Source of the DNA: Luteolibacter rhizosphaerae
GTDB taxonomy: Bacteria; Verrucomicrobiota; Verrucomicrobiia; Verrucomicrobiales; Akkermansiaceae
Assembly (NCBI RefSeq): GCF_025950095.1
Contig: NZ_JAPDDR010000015.1
Location: 55,457 to 119,456, forward strand
Direction of reading: 5' to 3'
DNA: 64,000 nucleotides
This document shows positions 51,949-59,481 of the stretch, piece after piece. Position numbers and translations under genes: made by a program. The number at the start of each line of letters is the position of its first letter. Within the stretch, counting starts at the first letter, position 1. The notes below the pieces were generated by a model. The model did no database searches, was not told the DNA's origin, and saw nothing but the letters and a program-made list of their open reading frames with translations.

Positions 51949-52560
51949 TTATCTATCAGCTTCCGCCGCGCTCCGCCGCTTGAAGCTCTCAAACTCCATC
52001 CGGCAGTAGTGCTTCGCGATGAAGATCCCCGCCGTCATCGCGGAGATGATCTCCAGACTGGGGTAACCCCCGATCGCGGTCCGGTAGCGCAAATGGTTGT
52101 ACCATTGCAGATCCCATTCGTGCGCCGCCCACCACGAGAACGCCGCATGGAAGCTCGCGAAGGCCATGGTCCCGGTAATCACGAATCCAAACCAGCGCCC
52201 CGCTTGTAGCCAGTTCTTCGGCAGCGGCCACGCCATGAACATTGCCCGGTGAAACTCAGCCCCCGAAAGCGTGCGCCCGTAGAGCTGCTGGCAGATGAAC
52301 TCCCGAGCCGTTGCAGGCTTCGTTGCCAGCGGGGCAGGGGAGTAGCGCCAGTAGAGAAAGAGCGGGATCAGCAGGAAGGCCACCACCGTGCCGATATTGA
52401 TCAGCACCAGCGTCGGCGCACTCGCGCCCCACCACGCCACCAGCGGATTCGCCTCGCTGCTCAGCGATGGATTGAAGTGAAACGTGCTCGCGATGTCCGA
52501 AGCGCGGGCAGCGCTGATCATGAGCAGGGAGACAAGGGCAGGAATCGCGCGTTCTTTCAT
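51949..52560 (-). CDS. DUF5658-like multi-pass membrane protein
   Basis: A 203-residue membrane protein with about four hydrophobic segments, the first being a signal-like helix (IPALVSLLMISAARA). The segment DIASTFHFNPSLSSEANPLV resembles the D..(T/S)T...(E)ANP pattern of small DUF5658-type proteins. Other helices: LVLINIGTVVAFLLIPLF, FGFVITGTMAFASFHAAF and SAMTAGIFIAKHYC. The ATG at 52560 is chosen because upstream codons lack protein character. It is divergent from hisC with a 100-nt spacer. Function unknown. Confidence 0.65.
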   Translation of the reverse strand: MKERAIPALVSLLMISAARASDIASTFHFNPSLSSEANPLVAWWGASAPTLVLINIGTVVAFLLIPLFLYWRYSPAPLATKPATAREFICQQLYGRTLSGAEFHRAMFMAWPLPKNWLQAGRWFGFVITGTMAFASFHAAFSWWAAHEWDLQWYNHLRYRTAIGGYPSLEIISAMTAGIFIAKHYCRMEFESFKRRSAAEADR

Positions 52561-52660
52561 TCGTCGGAAGACCTCAACTCCTGAACAGCGGCAGCCACCG
52601 GGGAATTTATCCCCCGGATTGAGAGTTGAACCTGTCGACCCGCTGGTTTTTCCTCTCCCC

Positions 52661-53764
52661 ATGCCCATCGACGCCTATGCCAACCGTTTCGTCTGCGATC
52701 TCGTCGCTTACGAGCCCGGGAAGCCCATCGAGGAAACCGCCCGCGAACTCGGCCTCGATCCTGCCGATATCGTGAAGCTCGCCTCGAACGAGAACCCGCT
52801 CGGCCCTTCTCCTCTCGCGAAGGCTGCCATGGCCACGGCTCTCGATGAATCGCACATCTACCCGGATGGCGGCGGCTGGAAGCTTCGCACCGCCATCGCC
52901 AAGCGCTTCGATCTCGATATTTCAAACGTCGTGCTCGGCAATGGCTCGAACGAGATCATCGAGCTCCTCTGCCACAGCTTCCTGAATGGCCGTGCCGAGC
53001 TGATCGCTTCTGATCACGCCTTCGTCGTCTACAAGCTCATGGCCACGCTCTTCGGCGCCAAGTACGTCGAAGTGCCGGATCCCGGCTACGTCCACGATCT
53101 CGAAGCGATGGCCGATGCGATCACGCCGGATACCCGTCTCGTCTTCATCGCGAACCCGAACAATCCCACCGGCACTGTTGTCGGTCAGGAAGCGCTCGAT
53201 CGCTTCATGGCCCTCGTCCCGGAGCACGTCGTCGTCTGCTTCGACGAGGCCTACCACGAGTTCCTCGATGATGCGCCGGACATGCTCAAGTATGTCCGCG
53301 AGGGGCGCAATGTCGCGATCCTCCGCACCTGCTCGAAGATCCACGGCCTCGCCGCCCTGCGCATCGGTTACGGCCTCTGCTCGAAGGGTGTTGCCGAGAT
53401 CCTCCAGAAGGCTCGGCAGCCTTTCAATACGAACGCCATTGCTCAGGCCGGTGCCCTCGCCGCGCTGGAAGACGCCGACCACGTCGCGAAGACGCGTGCC
53501 ATCAACAAGGAAGGCCTCGCCTTCTATGAGGCTGCCTTCCGCGAGCGCGGTCTGGAGTTCGTCCCCAGCGTCGCGAACTTCATCCTGGTCCGGGTAGGGG
53601 AGGGGGATCGCGTCTTCCGCGAGATGCTCAAACAGGGCGTCATCATCCGTGCCATGAGCGGCTACAAGCTGCCGGATTGGGTCCGCATCTCCATCGGCAC
53701 CCCGGCTCAAAACCGCCGCTGCATCGAGGTTCTCGATTCGGTTCTGGTTCCTGCAAACGTTTGA
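52661..53764 (+). CDS. hisC: Histidinol-phosphate aminotransferase
   Basis: A 367-residue PLP enzyme of histidine biosynthesis that transaminates imidazole-acetol phosphate. Fold-type I motifs: KLASNENPLGPSP, YPDGGGWKLR, LGNGSNEIIELL, ANPNNPTGT and the PLP lysine in TCSKIHGLAALRIGYG. The ATG at 52661 is used; a frame reaching back to 52484 lacks the family N-terminus. It is separate from other his genes. A related role as aromatic aminotransferase is possible, since HisC and tyrosine/phenylalanine aminotransferases are similar. A good promoter for the next gene lies downstream at 53784. Confidence 0.92.
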   Translation: MPIDAYANRFVCDLVAYEPGKPIEETARELGLDPADIVKLASNENPLGPSPLAKAAMATALDESHIYPDGGGWKLRTAIAKRFDLDISNVVLGNGSNEIIELLCHSFLNGRAELIASDHAFVVYKLMATLFGAKYVEVPDPGYVHDLEAMADAITPDTRLVFIANPNNPTGTVVGQEALDRFMALVPEHVVVCFDEAYHEFLDDAPDMLKYVREGRNVAILRTCSKIHGLAALRIGYGLCSKGVAEILQKARQPFNTNAIAQAGALAALEDADHVAKTRAINKEGLAFYEAAFRERGLEFVPSVANFILVRVGEGDRVFREMLKQGVIIRAMSGYKLPDWVRISIGTPAQNRRCIEVLDSVLVPANV

Positions 53765-53783
53765 AGATATTGTTTCGCATGGT

Positions 53784-53812
53784 TTGACAGTTTAGGGCCC
53801 TGTCCCTATTTC
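53784..53812 (+). promoter_or_regulatory. Sigma-70-like promoter
   Basis: TTGACA (53784-53789), 17-bp spacer, TATTTC (53807-53812), 26 nt before the ATG at 53838. The -35 is a perfect match and the -10 is fair. It fits the long coiled-coil gene downstream. Confidence 0.5.
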
Positions 53813-53837
53813 TAACCGCGGATAGAAGCGGGAGTTT

Positions 53838-56800
53838 ATGGCCGGAGTCGCCTTCCAGGACCAGAGGGAATTCAGATGTAACCACTGTAGTGGGAAGATC
53901 CTTGTGCCCAAGGATATGCCCCCCATGACGGGGCCTTGCCCGCATTGCGGCAGTACTATCACGTCCCCGGATCACGCCGCGGATCAGCATGTCCAGCAGG
54001 TGAGCGCTATGGTGGAAGTCCCCGCCGTGGTCGTCACCCAGCAGGTGGAGGTTCCTGCTAGCTCGCGCCCCTCGGCGGGGCCGCCGCCTCTGCCGCCTTC
54101 AGCCGTGGGGAAATCACCTCCTCCGGCCGAGTCCCGTTTCGCTCCTCCCCCCAGCCAAACGCCGAAGCCGGAACCCGTCGCCAAGCACGAGCCGGTCTCC
54201 CCCTTCGCTTCCCCCTCTACCCCCTCGGTAGCCCCCGCCTCGCCCTTCGCTTCCCCGGCGGCTCCGGTCACACCATCGGTAGCCCCTGCGACTCCTTCGG
54301 TTTCCCCCGCGCTTCTCACCCCGCCACCGGTGATTCGTGTGGAGCCGGTGGAGCTTCCAAGCTCGATCACCGCTCCCGGCATGGACTACTTCCCTGGCCC
54401 GCCGGGGATCGATGCTCAAGCTGCCACCGCAGCGCGTGAGGCTGCCGAGAAAGAGGCCGCTTCCGCCCGCCAGGCTGCGGCCAATGCTGTCGCCGCTCGC
54501 GAAGCCGCGGAGAGGGAGATCGCTGCCGCCCGCGAAGCTGCTGCTAGGGAAATCGCCGCCGCTCGCGAAGCCGCGGAGAGGGACGCCGCCGCGCAAGCCG
54601 CGGCCGCGCGAGAGGCCGCGGAGAAGGAGATCGCCGCTGCCAGGGAACACGCAATTCAAGAAGCCGCGGAGAAGGAAGCTGTCGCGCGCGAGGCCGCAGA
54701 AAAAGAGATTTCCGCAGCTCGCGAAGCTGCCGCTCATGCCACCGCGGCTCGTGAAGCCGCGGAGCGGGAGATCGCTGCAGCGCGTGATCTCGGTGCCAAG
54801 GAGGCCGCGGCCAAGGAAGCCGCCGCCCGCGAGGCTGCGGAGAAGGAAATCGCTGCCGCCCGTGAAGCCGCGGCGAAGGCTGCTGCCGCACGCGATGCGG
54901 CGGAAAAGGAAATCGCTGCCGCCCGCGAAGCCGCCGCCAAGGAGATCGCCGCCGCCCGTGAAGCGGCCGAACAGCATGCCGCCGCTGCCCGCGAGGCCGC
55001 GGCGAAGGAAGCTGCCGCCGCGGTAGCAGTTGCCCGGAAGGAGGCCGCGGCCCGTGAGGAAGCTGCCCGTGAGGCCGCCCGGAAGGAGGCCTCTGCTCGC
55101 GAAGCTCAAGCACGCGAGGCTGCTCAGCGCGAGATTGCCGCTGCCCGCGAAGCGGCGGAGAAAGAAGCGGCCGCCATCCGCGAAGCCGCAGCCAAGGAAG
55201 CCGCTGCCGCCAGGGAGATCGCCGCCAAGGCTGCCGCCGCCCGCGAAGCCGCGGAGAAGGAGGCTGCCTCTGCGCGTGAAGCTGCGGCGAAGGAAGCTGC
55301 CGCCCGTGAGAACGCGACGAAGGAGGCCGCCCAACAGATCGCCGCCGCTCGCGAAGCCGCCGAGAAAGAGGCCCTTGCCGCGCGTGAGCACACCGCTCAG
55401 GAGGTCGCTGCGAAAGCTGCCTCCGTCCGTGAGGCTGCCGCCAAGGAAGCCTCTGTGAAAGAGGCCGCCGCCCGCGAAGCCGCACAGCGCGAGATCAACG
55501 CGGCCCGTGAGGCTGCTGCCAAGGAGGTGGCTGCTCGTGAAGCGGCCGAGAAGGAGGCCGCCACCGCGCGTGAGGCCGCGGCCAAGGCTACCGCCGCCCG
55601 CGAGGCTGCCGTTCAAGAAACCGCGGTGAAAGAAGCCGCCGCTCGCCAGGCTGCCGAGAAACAGGCCGCGATCGCCCGCGAGGAAGTCGCCCGCGCGACC
55701 GCCGAACGCGAAGCTGTTCTTAGAGAAGCTGCTGCCAAGGAGGCCGCCGCCCGTGCCGCCGCCGAGCGCGAGGTGACGGAAGCCCGCGATCACGCCGCCC
55801 GCGAGGCCGCGGAACGCGAAGCTGCCCGGAAGAGAATCGCCGCCGAGCCGGATGCGGCCAAGGAAGCCGTCGCCCGTGCCCTTCCGCGCAAGATCATCTC
55901 GATCGGTCTCGGGCCCGAACCTGCCTCCCGACCGCTTCCTGCCGAAGTTCGCTCCGAACCGGAACCTGCCCCTGCAGTTCCTGTGGCTCGCAGCACCCCG
56001 GTCGAGCCCGCACCTGCTCCTGTGCCGACCCCGACCCCGGCACCGGCACCTCCGCCTCAGGCTGCGCCCCCCTCACCCGTGCAGCAGGTTCCCGCGCCCG
56101 CCTCGGCCCCGCTTCCTCCCGCTCCCGAACCGCAGCCGAGACCGCTTCCCGGGCGTGTTTCCATCGGCCTTTCGGATGAAGCCCTCGCTTCCATCCGCCC
56201 GCCCGCGCCTGCATCCGAACCGGCTCCCGATTCCCGCGCCCGGGTGGCGGACCCGGTTCCGGTGGCCGCGCCCGAAATCTTGGAGCGGGAAGAGCGCCTT
56301 GCTCCCGCCAAGCGCAAGTCCAAGCCGGCCCAGAGCTCCCGCAAGGGCCTGATCGTGGCCATGCTGCTCCTTCTCGCGGTCATCCTAGGCGGCATGGCAC
56401 TGGTCCCCCAGTTGATCAAGAAGATGATGGGGGATCCTGCTTATGCCAAGGGCACCTCTCCTCGCGGTGCGAGCCCCTTGGGCGCGTCCCACTCGAACGA
56501 CCCGAACGCGTGGCAGGAAGAAGCCCGCCAAACCCTCTCCGAGTTCCTCAAGGCGGAGTCTCCCGCAGGTAAGGCCGCCTTCTCCATCCGCGGCAGCGAG
56601 CTCCTCCCCGTCATGATGTCCTTCTACGGGCCGGGGCCTATCGACGACTCGGATACCCCGCTCTCGGGATTCGCCGTGGAGAATCTTCCGCCGGAGGATC
56701 ACAAGCGCGGCATCTACCGCATGACCTTCGACCGCCCGCCGCAGTTCGAGTTGAAGGAGTTCTTCGGACCCCTAGCGCCCCTGGAGGTGCAGATGAAGGT

Positions 56801-57302
56801 CGAGGAGCCGGATCTGCTCCTCTCCTCGCTCGCCCGGGTCGGCAATTTCACTTCCGAGCCGGTGAAGGTGGATGTTTTCTTCAAGCGCACCCCGGATGGC
56901 CTGAAGATCGATTGGGAGACTTTTGTCCAGACTAAGCACCGCACCTTCCGCAGCTTCACCGAGCTTCAGGATCCGGGTAAGCACGGCGTCTTCCGCGTCT
57001 TCATCATGGAAGATGTTCCCGAAAAAGGCCGCGCCACCATCGGCCACAAGACTTACAAGATCATCGATCCCGCGTACCGCATGGACTCCGTCCGCGTGGA
57101 GGCCCCGGTGGACTCGGAACTCGGGCGCGCGCTTTCGAAAGTGAATTGGCTCGGCGTCCGCGATGCCCGACCCGTCACCAAGACCGCCACTCTGGAGCTT
57201 GAATGGACCACGGGGACCACGCCGAAGCTCGTCATCAAGCGCTTCCTCTGCTGGGAGTTCCTCGGTATCGGCGGTGAAGCGGTTCCCGGCTCCGGCAGGT
57301 AA
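53838..57302 (+). CDS. Zinc-ribbon, Ala/Glu coiled-coil, membrane-spanning protein
   Basis: A 1154-residue protein of unusual architecture. Residues 1-45 hold a zinc ribbon with two CxxC pairs (CNHC and CPHC). A Pro/Ser/Val-rich linker follows to about 190. Residues about 190-680 are one long Ala/Glu/Arg coiled coil made of degenerate repeats of the kind AAREAAEKEIAA; a second Pro-rich linker spans about 690-830. A membrane helix (GLIVAMLLLLAVILGGMALV) is at about 836-855 and a C-terminal folded domain of about 290 residues begins near 870 (ARQTLSEFLKAE). The zinc ribbon would be cytoplasmic and the C-terminal domain extracytoplasmic. It resembles TolA-like or spacer proteins but has no known family. 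mnmE starts 3 nt after its stop. Confidence 0.85.
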   Translation: MAGVAFQDQREFRCNHCSGKILVPKDMPPMTGPCPHCGSTITSPDHAADQHVQQVSAMVEVPAVVVTQQVEVPASSRPSAGPPPLPPSAVGKSPPPAESRFAPPPSQTPKPEPVAKHEPVSPFASPSTPSVAPASPFASPAAPVTPSVAPATPSVSPALLTPPPVIRVEPVELPSSITAPGMDYFPGPPGIDAQAATAAREAAEKEAASARQAAANAVAAREAAEREIAAAREAAAREIAAAREAAERDAAAQAAAAREAAEKEIAAAREHAIQEAAEKEAVAREAAEKEISAAREAAAHATAAREAAEREIAAARDLGAKEAAAKEAAAREAAEKEIAAAREAAAKAAAARDAAEKEIAAAREAAAKEIAAAREAAEQHAAAAREAAAKEAAAAVAVARKEAAAREEAAREAARKEASAREAQAREAAQREIAAAREAAEKEAAAIREAAAKEAAAAREIAAKAAAAREAAEKEAASAREAAAKEAAARENATKEAAQQIAAAREAAEKEALAAREHTAQEVAAKAASVREAAAKEASVKEAAAREAAQREINAAREAAAKEVAAREAAEKEAATAREAAAKATAAREAAVQETAVKEAAARQAAEKQAAIAREEVARATAEREAVLREAAAKEAAARAAAEREVTEARDHAAREAAEREAARKRIAAEPDAAKEAVARALPRKIISIGLGPEPASRPLPAEVRSEPEPAPAVPVARSTPVEPAPAPVPTPTPAPAPPPQAAPPSPVQQVPAPASAPLPPAPEPQPRPLPGRVSIGLSDEALASIRPPAPASEPAPDSRARVADPVPVAAPEILEREERLAPAKRKSKPAQSSRKGLIVAMLLLLAVILGGMALVPQLIKKMMGDPAYAKGTSPRGASPLGASHSNDPNAWQEEARQTLSEFLKAESPAGKAAFSIRGSELLPVMMSFYGPGPIDDSDTPLSGFAVENLPPEDHKRGIYRMTFDRPPQFELKEFFGPLAPLEVQMKVEEPDLLLSSLARVGNFTSEPVKVDVFFKRTPDGLKIDWETFVQTKHRTFRSFTELQDPGKHGVFRVFIMEDVPEKGRATIGHKTYKIIDPAYRMDSVRVEAPVDSELGRALSKVNWLGVRDARPVTKTATLELEWTTGTTPKLVIKRFLCWEFLGIGGEAVPGSGR

Positions 57303-57305
57303 GAC

Positions 57306-58652
57306 ATGAGCGCCTCGGACACCATCGTGGCGCTTGCCAGCGGCGGCGGCACTTCCGCCGTCGCCCTCATCCGCCTTTCGGGTCCGCAGGCAGAGTCCAT
57401 CTCGGACCAAGCCTCCTCCGGAGCCGCCAGCTCCGCTCAGGAGCGCCGTGCCACCCGCGCCAAGATCCGCGATGCCGCCGGCCGTGTGATCGATGATGTG
57501 CTTCTCACCGTGTTCCGCGGCACCCGCAGCTTCACCGGCGAGCCCGCCGTGGAGATCGCCTGCCATGGCGGAAGGCTTATCGTTCGCCGGATCATCGAGC
57601 GTCTCCTGGAGTGCGGGGCTCGCAGCGCCGGCCCCGGCGAGTTCACCGAGCGCGCCTTCTTGAATGGAAAGCTCGACCTCACCCAAGCAGAGGCGGTCAT
57701 GGATCTCATCTCCGCGAGCAGCGATCTCGCCCTGCGCGCCGCCCATGAGCAGCTCGAGGGCGGAATTGGCCGCCGCACCGCCGCACTTCGGGAGGATCTC
57801 ATCGGCTTGGTCGCCCACCTGGAGGCATGGATCGATTTCCCGGAGGAAGACATTGATCCCGATACCGGGGACCTCTTCCGTGGACGTATCTCCGCCGCAC
57901 AGGAGGGGATCGCCGCGCTCCTTTCTACCGCGGAGCAGGGCCGCGTCCTGCGCGAGGGCGTGCGCACCGTGATCTGCGGTCGCCCGAACGCCGGGAAATC
58001 CAGCCTCCTCAATCTTTTCCTCGGCTGCGAGCGCGCCATCGTCAGCGATGAAGCAGGCACCACCCGCGACACCATCGAGGAGATGGTCGTTCTCGATGGC
58101 ATCCCCCTCCGCTTGGTCGATACCGCAGGTCTCCGCGATGAGGCGGGCGGCGTGGAGCGCGAGGGCATGCGCCGCACCCTCATGGAGGCCGAACGCGCGG
58201 ACTTGGTCCTCGTGGTCCGCGATGCCTCGCTTCCCCCGGCGGAAAGCGAGATCGAGCTGCCCGCCACCGGCAAGGCCCGGATCGTCACCGTTCTTAACAA
58301 GGCGGACCTAAACGTCGATCCCGCTTGGGGCGGGAATAACGGCGTAAAGATCTCCTGCACAAGCGGCGAGGGTTTCCCCGATCTGCGCCATGCCATCGGT
58401 GAGGCCCTCGATCTGGGCGAGGCGGATTGGGGCGAACACGCGGTCGCCATTAACACCCGCCATCGCGATTGTCTCCGCCGTGCCGATGCCTCGCTGGCCG
58501 CTGCCGACGCCCTTTTGACCACCGCGCAACCACCCGAACTCGCCGCCTTGGAACTTCGTGAAGCCCTCGAAGCCCTCGGCGAAATCGCCGGAAAGGTCGA
58601 TGCGGAGGAAGTCCTTGGCGCGATCTTCAGCAGCTTCTGTATCGGGAAATGA
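57306..58652 (+). CDS. mnmE: tRNA modification GTPase MnmE
   Basis: A 448-residue GTPase that works with MnmG to build the 5-carboxymethylaminomethyl group on wobble uridines. N-terminal folate-binding domain: SGPQAESI, and FTGEPAVEIACHGG. G-domain: G1 GRPNAGKSSLLN, G2 region EAGTTRDTIEE, G3 DTAGLRD, G4 NKAD. The C-terminus IFSSFCIGK carries the family's catalytic cysteine. Length is normal (about 450). The start is 3 nt after the coiled-coil gene and its stop overlaps the sirtuin start (ATGA). Confidence 0.95.
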   Translation: MSASDTIVALASGGGTSAVALIRLSGPQAESISDQASSGAASSAQERRATRAKIRDAAGRVIDDVLLTVFRGTRSFTGEPAVEIACHGGRLIVRRIIERLLECGARSAGPGEFTERAFLNGKLDLTQAEAVMDLISASSDLALRAAHEQLEGGIGRRTAALREDLIGLVAHLEAWIDFPEEDIDPDTGDLFRGRISAAQEGIAALLSTAEQGRVLREGVRTVICGRPNAGKSSLLNLFLGCERAIVSDEAGTTRDTIEEMVVLDGIPLRLVDTAGLRDEAGGVEREGMRRTLMEAERADLVLVVRDASLPPAESEIELPATGKARIVTVLNKADLNVDPAWGGNNGVKISCTSGEGFPDLRHAIGEALDLGEADWGEHAVAINTRHRDCLRRADASLAAADALLTTAQPPELAALELREALEALGEIAGKVDAEEVLGAIFSSFCIGK

Positions 58653-59341
58653 ATATCGTCGTCCTTACCGGTGCGGGAATCTCCGCCGAATCCGGCGTGC
58701 CTACCTTCCGCGGTGCAGATGGCCTGTGGGAGGGCCACCGGGTGGAAGAAGTCGCCACGCCGGAAGCCTTCGTCCGCGACCCCCATCTGGTCCACCATTT
58801 CTACAATCTCCGCCGCGCCAAGCTGCTGGACGGCACCATCCACCCGAATCCCGCCCACCAGGCGCTGGCTCGGCTAGCGGCATCGAAGGAGCATCGCCTC
58901 TTCCTCGTCACCCAGAACATCGATGACCTCCACGAGCGTGGCGGCTCGCCGGATGTCCTGCACATGCATGGCGAGCTGCTGAAAAGCCGCTGCACCGAGT
59001 GCGGGGCCGTGGCGGATTGCCGGGAGGATCTCGGTCGCGCCTCGGTCTGCAAGGCCTGCGGCCACCTCGATTGTCTTCGCCCGCACGTCGTCTGGTTCGG
59101 GGAGATGCCCTTCGGCCTCGATGAGATCTCGGTCGCCATCTCGCAGGCCGATCTCTTCGTGGCGATCGGGACCTCCGGCAATGTCTATCCCGCCGCCGGC
59201 TTCGTCTTTCTCGCTCGCCAAGCCGGGATCAAGACCCTGGAGATCAATCTGGAAGTCAGCGAGGGCACCCGCATTTTCCACGAAAGTCGCCGCGGCAGGG
59301 CAGGGGATCTCGTCCCGCAGTGGGTCGACGAACTCCAATAA
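58649..59341 (+). CDS. cobB: NAD-dependent protein deacylase, CobB/Sir2 family
   Basis: A 230-residue sirtuin. NAD-binding motifs GAGISAESGVPTFRGADGLW and TQNIDDLHERGG are intact. The zinc site is formed by CTEC and CKACGHLDC. Tyr52 and Arg55 in FYNLRRAKL correspond to the Y-x-x-R pair of class III sirtuins, which remove succinyl and malonyl groups as well as acetyl. The sequence tracks E. coli CobB closely, including HVVWFGEMPFG and AIGTSGNVYPAAGFV. Translationally coupled to mnmE (ATGA). A perfect hairpin overlaps its stop codon (59336-59359). Confidence 0.93.
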   Translation: MNIVVLTGAGISAESGVPTFRGADGLWEGHRVEEVATPEAFVRDPHLVHHFYNLRRAKLLDGTIHPNPAHQALARLAASKEHRLFLVTQNIDDLHERGGSPDVLHMHGELLKSRCTECGAVADCREDLGRASVCKACGHLDCLRPHVVWFGEMPFGLDEISVAISQADLFVAIGTSGNVYPAAGFVFLARQAGIKTLEINLEVSEGTRIFHESRRGRAGDLVPQWVDELQ

Positions 59342-59359
59342 GGAGCAGAGACCTTATTG
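59336..59359 (+). terminator. Hairpin overlapping the sirtuin stop codon
   Basis: CAATAAGG and CCTTATTG form a perfect 8-bp stem with an 8-nt loop. The stop codon TAA (59339-59341) is in the left arm. There is no T-tract, so it may affect mRNA stability or termination weakly. Confidence 0.4.
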
Positions 59360-59481
59360 TCGCTGACGCCGGTTGGGGCAGCCTCTTTCAAGGCCCGCCT
59401 GATCCGTCCCCATCCGAGCTCTCCCTTTTCCCGCAAGGATCGGGGTTGATTTCCCGTTGAAAGCGCAGACCCTTTGACTCC

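Noticed and set aside
54114..55793. 559-codon minus-strand open frame of Gly/Leu/Ser-rich repeats
   Set aside because: It is antisense to the periodic Ala/Glu coiled coil, and its repeats simply mirror the sense repeats. The sense frame has a promoter, zinc ribbon and membrane helix.
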